DNA of 47,624 bases, from the NCBI GenBank assembly GCA_024330965.1, contig JANDJL010000026.1, forward strand, positions 1-47,624. The letters are read 5' to 3'. The notes under the pieces are model-generated. The model had not been told where the DNA came from and ran no database searches. It worked only from the letters and a program-made list of their open reading frames with translations. Positions within the stretch are counted from its first letter, which is position 1. The number at the start of each line of letters is the position of its first letter. Shown one piece after another: positions 7,594 through 16,661 of this stretch. This stretch comes from Nitrospira sp. Its GTDB lineage: Bacteria; Nitrospirota; Nitrospiria; Nitrospirales; Nitrospiraceae. The translations under genes were made by a program, and so were the position numbers.

Positions 7594-8127
7594 ATGGATC
7601 AAGGACAACGGATTGGGCTGTTGGAAGTGATTCAGTACATCTTGGCAATCGTCTTGGTCGTGGCGGCTGTGGATTGGAACCAGTATCTGGTTCTGCCTCT
7701 TGTGGCATCTGTCGTCGCCATGCCGTATGCCATCTGGCGAAAAATCCAAAGCATCGAACGAGGGAGTTCGTCGCTCCAACAGGCACAGGCGCAGATGAGT
7801 CCGCTGAAACAGGAGGGCGTTCCTCAAGGGCCTCTTGCTGGGCAATCGGCGGTGTCGCAGACGGGGATAGAGAGGAATGGAAAGCCGCCCAGACCCGAAC
7901 TATCCATCCGTCAGGCAGAGCTCACACAGAGTTCACGCAGCAGATCTCACCAAAGCTCGCCGATGCCCAAGGGAGCACCCAGCTCTGCATGGCCTGAGTT
8001 GTTCAACGGGAAACGCTTGGGCCAGACCGGATCCTCTGAGCAAAGGCAAGGGCTCGATGCAGAAACCTATGGATCTCGATCTCATGCCCATGAAGCCAAA
8101 CAATGGCAGACGCAAGGCAAACAATAG
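7594..8127 (+). CDS. Hypothetical two-helix membrane protein
   Basis: A 177-residue protein of no recognised family. Residues about 10-45 are hydrophobic, with VIQYILAIVLVVAAVDW then LVLPLVASVVAMPYAIW, consistent with two closely spaced transmembrane helices. The rest is polar, rich in Gln and Ser, and looks disordered. The ATG at 7594 has GGGAGG upstream; the frame is open further upstream without a better start. It lies about 185 bases before the Hyf-like operon in the same direction and could be an accessory or assembly protein for it, but only position suggests this. Confidence 0.5.
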   Translation: MDQGQRIGLLEVIQYILAIVLVVAAVDWNQYLVLPLVASVVAMPYAIWRKIQSIERGSSSLQQAQAQMSPLKQEGVPQGPLAGQSAVSQTGIERNGKPPRPELSIRQAELTQSSRSRSHQSSPMPKGAPSSAWPELFNGKRLGQTGSSEQRQGLDAETYGSRSHAHEAKQWQTQGKQ

Positions 8128-8311
8128 TCATCGTCTTTCTTAGCTCTTCCCGGACTTTTCAGGGTATCCGAGCACGCCGAGAACAACGAGCTACTGTGAC
8201 CCCAGGGGTCTCGCTCGCGAAGGGATTCCGAACCGTCTTCCTTTGATCATGAGACGATCTTGAGACGTGACGGGCGGTCATCCCGACTCCGGATCATCCT
8301 GAAGAGAAACA

Positions 8312-10354
8312 GTGGTTAACGACCTAACATTCACGTTGGTGTGGGGGCTGTTCGGCTGGTATGGGGCCGGAGTCGTCCTGCCGTTGGGTTGTCGCGCTGA
8401 TTCGCGGAGACAGAATCTGCTCGCCCACGGATGTGCTGCATTCGGGGGGATGGTAGGCATCGTACTCGGGGTCGTGGGCCTGCTCGCTTCAGAGCCCTGG
8501 GCGGCTCGATCGCCATCCACAATTCCTCTGCTCACCTTCGCCATTCGGCTTGATCCCCTGGCGGCATTTTTCGTGTTGACCATCTCCCTCGCCGGTCTCG
8601 CCGCGTCGATCTATGCCATCGGATACGTGCGGCATTTTGATGGGCGCGCATCGATCCCGCTGCTCGGATCGCTGTTCAACGGATTTCTGTGTTCCATGAC
8701 CTTGGTGATCCTGGCGGACAACGGCTTTTTCTTTCTCATCGTCTGGGAACTCATGTCGTTGTTGTCCTATTTCCTCGTGGTGACGGAGCACGAACAGGCC
8801 GAGGTGCGCTATGCGGGATTGTTCTACCTCATCATGACGCACGTCGGAACCGCCTTCATCATCGTGGCCTTCCTGATCTTCTTCCAGGGCGTCGGGTCGT
8901 TCTCCTTTGACACGTTCCGGCATCCTGAGCAGCCTTTGCCGGAAGGCATGAAAACGATCGCGTTTCTGACGGCCCTGATCGGCTTCGGCACCAAAGCCGG
9001 CATCGTGCCGCTGCACGTCTGGCTCCCTTATGCGCACCCCGCGGCGCCGTCGCATGTTTCGGCGCTGATGTCCGGGGTGATGATCAAAACCGCCATCTAT
9101 GGGCTCGTGCGGGTCTATTTCGATTTTCTCGGCGGGCAATTCCCCTGGTGGTGGGGCTTCGTTGTCCTTTTGGTTGGTGCTGTGTCCGCATTGCTTGGCG
9201 TGATGTATGCCCTCATGGAACATGATCTCAAAAGCCTGCTCGCCTACCACAGTGTCGAGAACATCGGCATCATCCTCTTGGGAATCGGCGCCGGGATGAT
9301 TTTTCAGAGCTTTGGGCTCAAGGAGTTTGCCGCGCTGGGCTTGCTCGCCGGACTGTACCATACGATCAACCATGCCATGTTCAAGGCGCTGCTGTTTCTG
9401 GGAGCCGGGTCGCTGCTTTACGCGACCCATACACGGAATATGGAGGAGTACGGAGGTCTGCTCCGGCGGATGCCGTGGACGGGCTTGTTCTTTCTGATCG
9501 GGGCGGCGTCCATTTCTGCCCTGCCGCCGACGAACGGGTTCGTCAGCGAGTGGTTGGTCTTCCAAAGTCTCTTTCTGAGTTTTCAAATCCCGGATCTGCT
9601 CATGAAACTCATGCTCCCGATCGCCGGGGCTATGCTGGCCTTGACGGGGGTGCTGGCACTCGCCTGTTTCGCAAAGGCCTTCGGCATCGCCTTTCTCGCG
9701 TTACCGAGAAGCTCCCATGCCCGGCACGCGGAAGAGGTCCCGATGCCTATGCGTCTCGGCATGGGGCTCTTGGCCTCCGTGTGTCTGTTGCTGGGGCTGC
9801 TCCCCATGGTCGTCGTGCCTCTGCTGGATCGAGTCGTCGGACCCTTCGCACAGATCTCGATCGCAGACCAGGTTGTGGCGCTGGACGGCTGGGCCCTGGC
9901 GCCGGTAGACGTGCAGTTCGCCAGCATCTCACCACCTATCTTGGCTGCGATGTTGATCGTCGGTGCTCTGCTTGGTTTGTGCCTGGCGGTTGCGTTCGGC
10001 GGACATCTCGTCAAGCGCTATGGCAAGACCTGGGGCTGTGGGATCAACCTGAGCCCTCGGACGGAATACACCGCCACCGGCTTCGTGCAGCCGATCAAGC
10101 AGGTCTTCAGCACGATCTACCGCCCGACCGTCAAGCTCGAAACCGAGTTCCTGGAAGAGTCACGCTATTTCGCCAAGCGGCGGCGGTTCGAGTTTCACAT
10201 CGAGCCGGTGTTCCAGAAGTATCTCTATGACCCGGTCGTGATGTTCTTCTCGACCACGGCGGATCGACTGCGCGTCATCCAGGCGGGGAGCCTGCACCTC
10301 TACTTGGCCTATATCTTTGTCACGTTGATCGTCTTGTTATTGTTTGCGGTGTAA
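8312..10354 (+). CDS. hyfB: HyfB-like proton-pumping antiporter subunit (NuoL/ND5 type)
   Basis: A 680-residue polytopic membrane protein of the Mrp/NuoL/HyfB family. Recognisable segments are LDPLAAFFVLTISLAGLAAS near the N-terminus, the core TKAGIVPLHVWLPYAHPAAP around residue 230, LMEHDLKSLLAYHSVENIGI and LYHTINHAMFKALLFLGAGS. These carry the Lys and His residues of the ion channel half-sites. In HyfB, as in NuoL, it forms a distal pumping unit. The GTG at 8312 begins directly in a hydrophobic helix. It is the first gene of a seven-gene operon; the next gene starts four bases after its stop. Confidence 0.92.
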   Translation: MVNDLTFTLVWGLFGWYGAGVVLPLGCRADSRRQNLLAHGCAAFGGMVGIVLGVVGLLASEPWAARSPSTIPLLTFAIRLDPLAAFFVLTISLAGLAASIYAIGYVRHFDGRASIPLLGSLFNGFLCSMTLVILADNGFFFLIVWELMSLLSYFLVVTEHEQAEVRYAGLFYLIMTHVGTAFIIVAFLIFFQGVGSFSFDTFRHPEQPLPEGMKTIAFLTALIGFGTKAGIVPLHVWLPYAHPAAPSHVSALMSGVMIKTAIYGLVRVYFDFLGGQFPWWWGFVVLLVGAVSALLGVMYALMEHDLKSLLAYHSVENIGIILLGIGAGMIFQSFGLKEFAALGLLAGLYHTINHAMFKALLFLGAGSLLYATHTRNMEEYGGLLRRMPWTGLFFLIGAASISALPPTNGFVSEWLVFQSLFLSFQIPDLLMKLMLPIAGAMLALTGVLALACFAKAFGIAFLALPRSSHARHAEEVPMPMRLGMGLLASVCLLLGLLPMVVVPLLDRVVGPFAQISIADQVVALDGWALAPVDVQFASISPPILAAMLIVGALLGLCLAVAFGGHLVKRYGKTWGCGINLSPRTEYTATGFVQPIKQVFSTIYRPTVKLETEFLEESRYFAKRRRFEFHIEPVFQKYLYDPVVMFFSTTADRLRVIQAGSLHLYLAYIFVTLIVLLLFAV

Positions 10355-10358
10355 GACG

Positions 10359-11309
10359 ATGGTGAAGGTGCTTGTTCTGATTGTCATGCAGACCGTCATC
10401 TTGCTGGGAGTCGCTCCGTTTATCGTCGGCCTTATCAGGAAGGTGAAGGCGCGTCTGCAGTGCCGACGCGGCGCCAGCGTCTTCCAGCCCTACGCCGACC
10501 TGGTGAAGCTGTTTCGCAAACAGCCGGTCGTGTCTACGACGACATCCTGGATTTTCACAGCGACCCCGTACATTCTTTTCGCCTCGACCCTTCTTGCCGG
10601 TCTCTTGGTGCCGGTCTTCGTCTCGACGATCCCGTTGAGCTTCGCCGGGAATATCATCGCTCTCGTCTATCTGCTGGGCTTGGGAACGTTCTTTTTGATG
10701 CTGGCCGGCCTCGACGCCGGTTCGGCCTTCGGAGGGATGGGGAGCAGCCGTGAAGCCATTGTGGCGTCGTTGACGGAACCGGCCATGATCCTTTCGATCT
10801 TTGCGATCGCGCTCACGGCGGGGTCTACAAATCTCAGCACCATCGTCCACAAGACGGCGTTGCTCGAAGGTATCGTGAGCGATCCATCGCCTCATCTGAT
10901 GGCGTTCGCGGCGTTGGTCATTGTGGCGCTTGCGGAAACCGGACGGGTGCCGGTGGACAACCCCGCCACTCACCTGGAGCTCACGATGATCCACGAAGCG
11001 ATGATTTTGGAATACTCCGGGCGGTATCTGGCGTTGGTTGAATGGGCAGCAGGACTCAAACTGTTGGTGTTTCTTACTTTGATCGCCAACGTGTCCGCTC
11101 CCTGGGGGATCGCGACCAGCCTGGAGCCGGCCGCACTGGGGATCGGCTTGGCCGCCTATCTCGCGAAGGTCTCGGGACTGGCAGTGTTGATCGGCATCCT
11201 TGAGTCGATGTTCGCGAAGTTGCGTTTGTTCAGAGTGCCGGAATTGCTGGGAGTCGCCTTTATCCTGGCGCTGCTGGGTGTCATCTTCTTCTACGTCCTG
11301 CGAGGCTGA
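10359..11309 (+). CDS. hyfC: HyfC-like membrane subunit (NuoH/HycD type)
   Basis: A 316-residue subunit with about eight hydrophobic helices. Signature stretches are KVKARLQCRRGASVFQPYAD in the first loop, AGLDAGSAFGGMGSSREA, and AETGRVPVDNPATHLELTMI with HEAMILEYSGR. In complex I (NuoH) and Hyc/Hyf complexes this protein links the peripheral redox arm to the pumps and, in complex I, shapes the quinone cavity. Acidic residues in the loops are kept, consistent with an active coupling subunit. It ends one base before the HyfE-like gene. Confidence 0.92.
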   Translation: MVKVLVLIVMQTVILLGVAPFIVGLIRKVKARLQCRRGASVFQPYADLVKLFRKQPVVSTTTSWIFTATPYILFASTLLAGLLVPVFVSTIPLSFAGNIIALVYLLGLGTFFLMLAGLDAGSAFGGMGSSREAIVASLTEPAMILSIFAIALTAGSTNLSTIVHKTALLEGIVSDPSPHLMAFAALVIVALAETGRVPVDNPATHLELTMIHEAMILEYSGRYLALVEWAAGLKLLVFLTLIANVSAPWGIATSLEPAALGIGLAAYLAKVSGLAVLIGILESMFAKLRLFRVPELLGVAFILALLGVIFFYVLRG

Positions 11310-11310
11310 T

Positions 11311-11979
11311 GTGCCGCTGATCACTCCCTTGATCGGCTCGCAACTGGTTGACTTAGGGTCGGCCCTCTTGCTGCTGACCTGTTTTGGCATTGTCGCGCAG
11401 CGGCGGCTCTCGGCCTGCGTCGATCTGTTCGCCGTGCAATCGGTTTTTCTGGCGCTCACTGCGACGCTCGTCGCATTCCTCACGGGCATTCATCATATTT
11501 ATATCGCCGCGGCTCTGACCGTCATCATCAAGGCCATCGTGATCCCGAGGATTCTCAAGCGCGTGATCGAGCGGCTGAATGTCACACGGGAGTTAGTGAT
11601 GAACGTGAACGTGCCGTCCGGGCTCCTCATCTGCGGGGGGCTGGTCATGCTCGCCTTCTTCATTACCCAGCCCATCATTCCCTTGGGGTTCCTGCTGACA
11701 CGGGATTCGCTCGCGATCGCCCTGGCCATCATGCTGATCGGGTTCTTTACGATGATCGCCCGCAAGAAAGCGGTGACGCAGGTGATCGGATTTCTGGTGA
11801 TGGAAAACGGCCTGTTTCTGGGCGCCTCAGCGGCGGCCTATGGCATGCCTTTGATCGTGGAGCTCGGGGTCTTCTTCGACGTCTTGGTCGGCGCCATCAT
11901 CATCGGGATCTATACGCACCGGCTTCATGATGCGTTCGACAGCGTGGACACGAGCAAACTCACGATCTTGAAGGAGTAG
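11311..11979 (+). CDS. hyfE: HyfE-like membrane subunit (NuoK-related)
   Basis: A 222-residue protein of about six hydrophobic helices. HyfE is normally ~216 residues and corresponds to a NuoK-like part plus extra helices. Segments IYIAAALTVIIKAIVIPRIL (with the buried Lys) and VIGFLVMENGLFLGASAAA (with the channel Glu) match the NuoK-type conserved charges. An upstream extension of the frame overlaps hyfC in another frame, so the GTG at 11311, two bases after the hyfC stop, is chosen. It is the short antiporter-like unit between HyfC and HyfF. Confidence 0.88.
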   Translation: MPLITPLIGSQLVDLGSALLLLTCFGIVAQRRLSACVDLFAVQSVFLALTATLVAFLTGIHHIYIAAALTVIIKAIVIPRILKRVIERLNVTRELVMNVNVPSGLLICGGLVMLAFFITQPIIPLGFLLTRDSLAIALAIMLIGFFTMIARKKAVTQVIGFLVMENGLFLGASAAAYGMPLIVELGVFFDVLVGAIIIGIYTHRLHDAFDSVDTSKLTILKE

Positions 11980-11989
11980 CGAGCCCCCG

Positions 11990-12607
11990 ATGGGCGCTGT
12001 CCTTCTTTTCGGCAGCATGGAGAGAGGAGCCAAGGGAGCTTTGGGGTTGATGGTCATCGAGCATATCGGCATTGCGCTGGTGGGATTCGGTGTCGGCGGT
12101 GCGGGAATCTTTGCGGGGGCCTGGCACCTGTTGAATCACGCGCTCGCAAAGTCCACGGCATTCTACGGCGCAGGGTTGGTCTTTCTCGGGCACGACCACA
12201 GGATGCTCGATCGGGTGACAGGCCTGCTGGTTCACATGCCGCTCGCAGGAACCGCGATTCTCGTGGCAGGAGTGGCATTGGCGGGGATGCCGCCGTTCGG
12301 GCTGTTCATCAGCGAACTACTGATCGCCGCATCCGCCTATGCCGTAAGGCCGGAGGTCGCCGGCGTGTTCCTGCTCCTCCTGACACTGGCGTTTGCCACG
12401 TTGCTCTACCAGGTGTTTCGAATGATTTTAGGAGCTCCGGCCGAGCCTGGGAGACCGCTGGGCAGGCAGTGCCGCCTCTGTGCCGGTACTGCTATCGGTG
12501 TCAATGTGGTGGGCTTGGGAACGATCGGGCTCTATGTCCCACGGGACATGACGGTGGTGCTCGACACAATGATAAAACTATTCAGCCGAACGACGGAGTT
12601 TCCGTGA
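11990..12607 (+). CDS. Half-length HyfF/NuoM-type antiporter subunit
   Basis: A 205-residue protein that aligns only with the C-terminal half of the full HyfF protein next to it. Shared landmarks are IEHIGIALVGFGVGG, WHLLNHALAKSTAF and AGVALAGMPPFGLFISELL. The N-terminal helices with the first ion half-channel are absent, and there is no room for them between the HyfE stop and this start. AAGGAG is present but ~13 bases from the ATG. The frame is clean and its stop overlaps the next GTG (GTGA), so it looks maintained rather than decaying. It could be a functional half module, an assembly factor, or the remnant of a tandem duplication. Confidence 0.8.
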   Translation: MGAVLLFGSMERGAKGALGLMVIEHIGIALVGFGVGGAGIFAGAWHLLNHALAKSTAFYGAGLVFLGHDHRMLDRVTGLLVHMPLAGTAILVAGVALAGMPPFGLFISELLIAASAYAVRPEVAGVFLLLLTLAFATLLYQVFRMILGAPAEPGRPLGRQCRLCAGTAIGVNVVGLGTIGLYVPRDMTVVLDTMIKLFSRTTEFP

Positions 12608-14154
12608 CAGGAACGAGCGTGGCTCCCGTGGCCATCATTCACGGAACGCCGATTGTGGCGGCGATGCTCAGCTTGGCAACCACGCGCGCGCCCGTTCTGC
12701 ACGGGTTGAACCTCGCCACGATGACGGCGCTGGTCGTCTCCGAACTGGCTATCGTGCAACGGGTACTGGAGCAGGGATCGTTCACGTCGCTCTGGGATTT
12801 CGTCTATCTCGATGCCCTCTCGGCGTTCATTCTCCTCATCATCACCGCGATCGGGTTTCTCTGCTCGCTGTACACCTGGTCCTATCTCGATGACTATGTG
12901 GCTCGCGGCGCGATCACGCCTCGGCGGGTGAGCCGATTCTTCTTCTTGTTTCATTTGTTTCTTTTCACCATGATCGCCGCGACAACGGCCAACAATCTTG
13001 GCGTCCTCTGGATCGCTATGGAAGGCACCACGTTGGCGACCGTCTTTCTGATTTCGTTCTTCCGCAGGCGCGAAGGATTCGAGGCGGGATGGAAATACCT
13101 GATTCTCTGTTCCGTCGGCATTGCGTTAGCGCTGTTCGGAACGGTGTTGACCTATTACTCGTCGGTTCGGGTGTTGGGAGACGTCAGCGCTGCGATGAAC
13201 GTGACGACGTTGCAGGACGTCGCGCATCAACTGGACCCCCATGTGCTGAAACTGGCGTTTCTCTTTATCGTCGTCGGATACGGAACAAAAGTCGGACTGG
13301 CGCCGATGCATAGTTGGCTGCCGGAGGCGTACAGCGAAGCGCCCGCGCCGGTGGTCGCGATGTTGGCCGGCGTGCTCGAAACCGTGGCGGTCTATGCGCT
13401 GCTCCGCAGCAAAACCATCGTGGATCACGCCTTGCCGGAGCACTACACCGGCAATCTGCTGATCCTTTTCGGCCTCCTCTCGTTCGTGGTGGCGGCACTC
13501 TTTATCCTGATCCAGCACGATTACAAGCGGCTGTTCGCCTATTCGAGCATTGAACACATGGGAATCGCGATGGCGGGGTTCGGAGTGGGAGGCGTGGCCG
13601 GCACCTTCGGCGGCCTGTTTCATCTCCTCAACCATGCCTTGGCCAAGTCTCTGGCGTTCTTTTCAGCGGGCAATGTACATCGGCGGTTTGGCACCCGCGA
13701 AATCAAGGATGTGCGGGGCCTGATGACCGTGCAGCCGGTCACGGCGACAGCCATGTTGGTGGCGACCCTGGCGCTCGTGGGGATGCCTCCCTTTTCGACG
13801 TTTCTTAGCGAACTGACGATCGTATCGGCGCTCGCCACGCAGAGCTTTTCTTCCGACACCTTGCATCTCGGACGGTTTCTTACAATTGTTGTCGCGCATG
13901 ATGTGCGCAGTCTCGCGATCGTCGCCCTGTTTCTCCTTTTTATGGTCGTCCTGTTTGGAGGCTTCACCTACCGTGTGACTTCAATGATCTGGGGACCGCC
14001 GCCGGACGGCGTCAAGCGGGGCGAGGGGTGGGAGGTGGGGCAAGTGCCGTTGGTGGTGACGTGTGTGGTATTGGCAGGGCTCGGCCTCACATTGCCGGAG
14101 CCGATCAGAGGGCTGATGGATCAGGCGGTTCACATCATTCTGTCGGCGAGGTGA
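12604..14154 (+). CDS. hyfF: HyfF-like antiporter subunit (NuoM/NuoN type)
   Basis: A 516-residue polytopic subunit. LDALSAFILLIITAIGFLCS, then IAMEGTTLATVFLISFF (the family Glu), GYGTKVGLAPMHSWLPEAYS (the family Lys), then IQHDYKRLFAYSSIEHMGI and FHLLNHALAKSLAFFSAGN are all present, so the ion path looks complete. The frame is open further upstream to 12469, but that overlaps the previous gene; the GTG at 12604, overlapping its stop by GTGA, gives the expected HyfF length. Together with HyfB this makes at least two full pumping modules. Confidence 0.92.
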   Translation: MTGTSVAPVAIIHGTPIVAAMLSLATTRAPVLHGLNLATMTALVVSELAIVQRVLEQGSFTSLWDFVYLDALSAFILLIITAIGFLCSLYTWSYLDDYVARGAITPRRVSRFFFLFHLFLFTMIAATTANNLGVLWIAMEGTTLATVFLISFFRRREGFEAGWKYLILCSVGIALALFGTVLTYYSSVRVLGDVSAAMNVTTLQDVAHQLDPHVLKLAFLFIVVGYGTKVGLAPMHSWLPEAYSEAPAPVVAMLAGVLETVAVYALLRSKTIVDHALPEHYTGNLLILFGLLSFVVAALFILIQHDYKRLFAYSSIEHMGIAMAGFGVGGVAGTFGGLFHLLNHALAKSLAFFSAGNVHRRFGTREIKDVRGLMTVQPVTATAMLVATLALVGMPPFSTFLSELTIVSALATQSFSSDTLHLGRFLTIVVAHDVRSLAIVALFLLFMVVLFGGFTYRVTSMIWGPPPDGVKRGEGWEVGQVPLVVTCVVLAGLGLTLPEPIRGLMDQAVHIILSAR

Positions 14155-14158
14155 TGAC

Positions 14159-15751
14159 ATGGCGGATGCCGCGGCTGCCGCAGCATTGTTGAAGAAAGAG
14201 TTTTCAGAGGCCGTGCTTGCCATGGCATCGATTCATGGGATATCGTGGCTCCGCATCCAGACCGATCAGGTGCCCCTCCTGGTGCATTACCTGCATGCCA
14301 AGCCGGATGTGCGCGGCAGCCTGTCGCTCCTCTGGGCCGTGGATCACCGACCACGTGAAGCACGGTATGAGGTGTTGTACCTCTTCACCCTTGCAGAGCG
14401 ACAAGACTGGCTGCTTCTCTCGACGGAGCTCTCGGATGAAACCCGATTATTCAGATCCATTACCCCGCACATTCATGCGGCGCAATGGTATGAGCGAGAA
14501 ATTCGGGACATGTTCGGTTTGATCCCGCAAGGTCATCCCGACCTTCGTCGCTTGGTCCGGCACGAGCACTGGCCGAAGGGAACACATCCGTTGAAAAAGG
14601 ACTTTGCCTGGGATCAGGTCTTGGGACGGCAACAGGGCGAATACCGTTTCCGCCATATCGAAGGTGAAGGAGTGTTCGAGGCCCCGGTCGGGCCGATCCA
14701 CGCCGGCATTATCGAGCCGGGACATTTCCGCTTCTCCGTGGCCGGCGAACCGATCCTGCAACTCGAAGTGCGGCATTTTTGGAAACACCGGGGAGTGGAA
14801 AAACTGTTTGAGCAACGGACGCTGATCGATGCCGTGCCGCTCGCGGAGCGGGTATCCGGTGACACCTCGGTAGGCCACGGTCTCGCCTACTGCCAAGCTG
14901 TGGAAATGATGATGGGGATGACTGTGCCTCGGCGCGGTCGCTACTTGCGGAGTCTGTTTCTTGAACTGGAACGGATTCATAATCATCTCGGCGACGTCGG
15001 CGCCATCTGCAACGACACCGCCTATACGTTGGCCCATGCGCACTGCGGCCGGATGAAGGAGCGGATCATGCAGCTCAACGATCGATTGACCGGTTCGCGC
15101 TTCCTACGAGGCGTCCTGACGGTCGGTGGGGTCACGCGAGGCCTTGCGGCGTTGCAATTCGATGAAATCGTTGCCGAGTTGGACCAGATCGAAAAGGATT
15201 TCTCTGAGCTGGAGTCCATCATCTTCGCCAATGCGTCACTGGCGGATCGGCTTGAGACGACCGGGGTCCTGACGGAACGGACTGCCCGGGATCACGTCGT
15301 GACGGGCGTCATCGGACGGGCCTCTGGCATCGATCGCGACATTCGACGCGATCGTCCCTTTGCTGCCTACGACGAATTACCCGTCAATGTGGCCCTGTAC
15401 CAGTATGGAGATGTGCGTGCTCGTCTGCGAGTTCGTATAGACGAGATCCATGAGTCGATCCGGTTAATCCGCGAGATTCGCCGAAAGATCCCGGCTGGTC
15501 CGATCGCCGTCGAACCGAGCCGTGTGCCGAATCCCGGTGAATGGGGGCTCTCGGCAGTGGAAGGCTGGCGAGGAGAGATTCTCTATTATGTGATGGCCGG
15601 TGAGAATGGTTGCATCCATCGATGCAAAGTCCGCGACCCTTCATTTGTCAATTGGCCGGCCATCCAATGGGCCGTGCAGGGGAACATCATTCCGGATTTC
15701 CCGCTGATCAACAAGAGCTTTAATCTGTCGTATGCGGGAAATGATTTGTAG
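14159..15751 (+). CDS. hyfG: HyfG/HycE-like large subunit (NuoC-NuoD fusion) lacking all four Ni ligands
   Basis: A 530-residue fusion: NuoC-like part about residues 1-160 (with HAAQWYEREIRDMFGL and HPLKKDF), then the NuoD/[NiFe]-large-subunit part. In group 4 hydrogenases the Ni-Fe site is held by ERVCGxC near the middle and DPCxxC near the end. Here these read ERVSGDTSVGH (Ser233, Thr236) and RDPSFVN (Ser495, Asn498). All four cysteines are replaced, so a bound NiFe centre is very unlikely. The DPSFVNW ending resembles the PSFxNL stretch of complex I NuoD. This fits the Ehr (energy-converting hydrogenase-related) group. The acceptor or donor is unknown. Confidence 0.92.
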   Translation: MADAAAAAALLKKEFSEAVLAMASIHGISWLRIQTDQVPLLVHYLHAKPDVRGSLSLLWAVDHRPREARYEVLYLFTLAERQDWLLLSTELSDETRLFRSITPHIHAAQWYEREIRDMFGLIPQGHPDLRRLVRHEHWPKGTHPLKKDFAWDQVLGRQQGEYRFRHIEGEGVFEAPVGPIHAGIIEPGHFRFSVAGEPILQLEVRHFWKHRGVEKLFEQRTLIDAVPLAERVSGDTSVGHGLAYCQAVEMMMGMTVPRRGRYLRSLFLELERIHNHLGDVGAICNDTAYTLAHAHCGRMKERIMQLNDRLTGSRFLRGVLTVGGVTRGLAALQFDEIVAELDQIEKDFSELESIIFANASLADRLETTGVLTERTARDHVVTGVIGRASGIDRDIRRDRPFAAYDELPVNVALYQYGDVRARLRVRIDEIHESIRLIREIRRKIPAGPIAVEPSRVPNPGEWGLSAVEGWRGEILYYVMAGENGCIHRCKVRDPSFVNWPAIQWAVQGNIIPDFPLINKSFNLSYAGNDL

Positions 15752-15857
15752 GTCTGTCTGAGCGTCAAAGATCGACCCATCTGTTTCCGGCTATGCACTT
15801 TCAAGTCAAACGACTTGAGACCTTGGACCCGATGACGTTCGACTGAGGAGGAGACCT

Positions 15858-16373
15858 ATGTTTCGCATTCTCAAAAAAAGTCTCAAGACGGGGGTCGTCA
15901 CGGGGCGGTATCCGAGCGCCGTGCAGCCAGCCGAACAGATCGCAGCGGGGGCTCGTGAGAAGGCCGATCCGTTTGGCCGGTCCTTGACCATTCGCGAAGT
16001 CGATACCGGATCCTGCAACGCCTGTGAGATGGAGATGAACGCCTTGACCAATTCCGTCTACGACATTGAGCGGTTCGGCATCCACGTTGCCGCCTCGCCG
16101 CGCCATGCCGATGCCTTGGTGGTGACGGGGCCGGTCACCGTCAACATGGAACGAGCCTTGAAAGATGTGTATAAGCAGACGCCTGATCCGAAACTCGTGA
16201 TCGCGCTCGGCGACTGTGCCATCAACTGCGGGCTCTTCAAAGGGAGCTATGCAGTGACCGGTCCCGTCGAGCGACATATTCCCGTCGATGTCCGCATCCC
16301 CGGCTGTCCGCCACGACCGGCCGAGATTCTCAAGGTCTTGTCGGAGTTGCGTGGGGGGGATGATCGTCAGTGA
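15858..16373 (+). CDS. hyfI: HyfI-like small subunit with one [4Fe-4S] cluster (NuoB type)
   Basis: A 171-residue protein of the NuoB/HyfI family. The ligands of the proximal cluster are all present: Cys53 and Cys56 (SCNACEME), Cys120 (GDCAINCG) and Cys150 (PGCPPRPAEI). So electrons can still reach the interface with the large subunit although the Ni site is lost. GAGGAGGAG lies upstream of the ATG at 15858. A ~100-base gap separates it from hyfG. No TYKY-type two-cluster ferredoxin subunit (HyfH/NuoI) and no NADH module follow in the window. Confidence 0.92.
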   Translation: MFRILKKSLKTGVVTGRYPSAVQPAEQIAAGAREKADPFGRSLTIREVDTGSCNACEMEMNALTNSVYDIERFGIHVAASPRHADALVVTGPVTVNMERALKDVYKQTPDPKLVIALGDCAINCGLFKGSYAVTGPVERHIPVDVRIPGCPPRPAEILKVLSELRGGDDRQ

Positions 16374-16661
16374 GCCGCTGACAAGGGGATGGGCGAAGGT
16401 GCATTTCTCCTCAGTTGACGGAGATGGCGTGAGTATTCCTGCGCCACACTACCCTTCTCCTTCCTGTACGTAATGGCCTCGAACGTTTGTTTGAAGGTCG
16501 GTCGGACAGGGACCTTGAAACGATTCCTGGGCATCAGAATCGCAACGATCTGTTTGAATCCATTCGAGAGGGGAAGGCTCTTACTTTGCAAAGAGAGGAT
16601 AGGCGGTTAAGATCCGGTGAGGGAGGGAGACTGTGGGTGTCAAATGGGGGAGGGAAGAGCC

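Noticed and set aside
8312..10354. DAB/Mrp-type ion or bicarbonate transporter
   Set aside because: The HyfB-like protein alone could suggest it, but HyfC, HyfE, HyfG and HyfI follow directly, which fits a Hyf-type complex, and no DabA-like gene is present.
8312..16373. Calling the operon a formate hydrogenlyase or group 4 [NiFe] hydrogenase
   Set aside because: Homology by name would suggest it, but all four Ni-Fe cysteines are replaced and there is no formate dehydrogenase, HyfA or HyfH gene.
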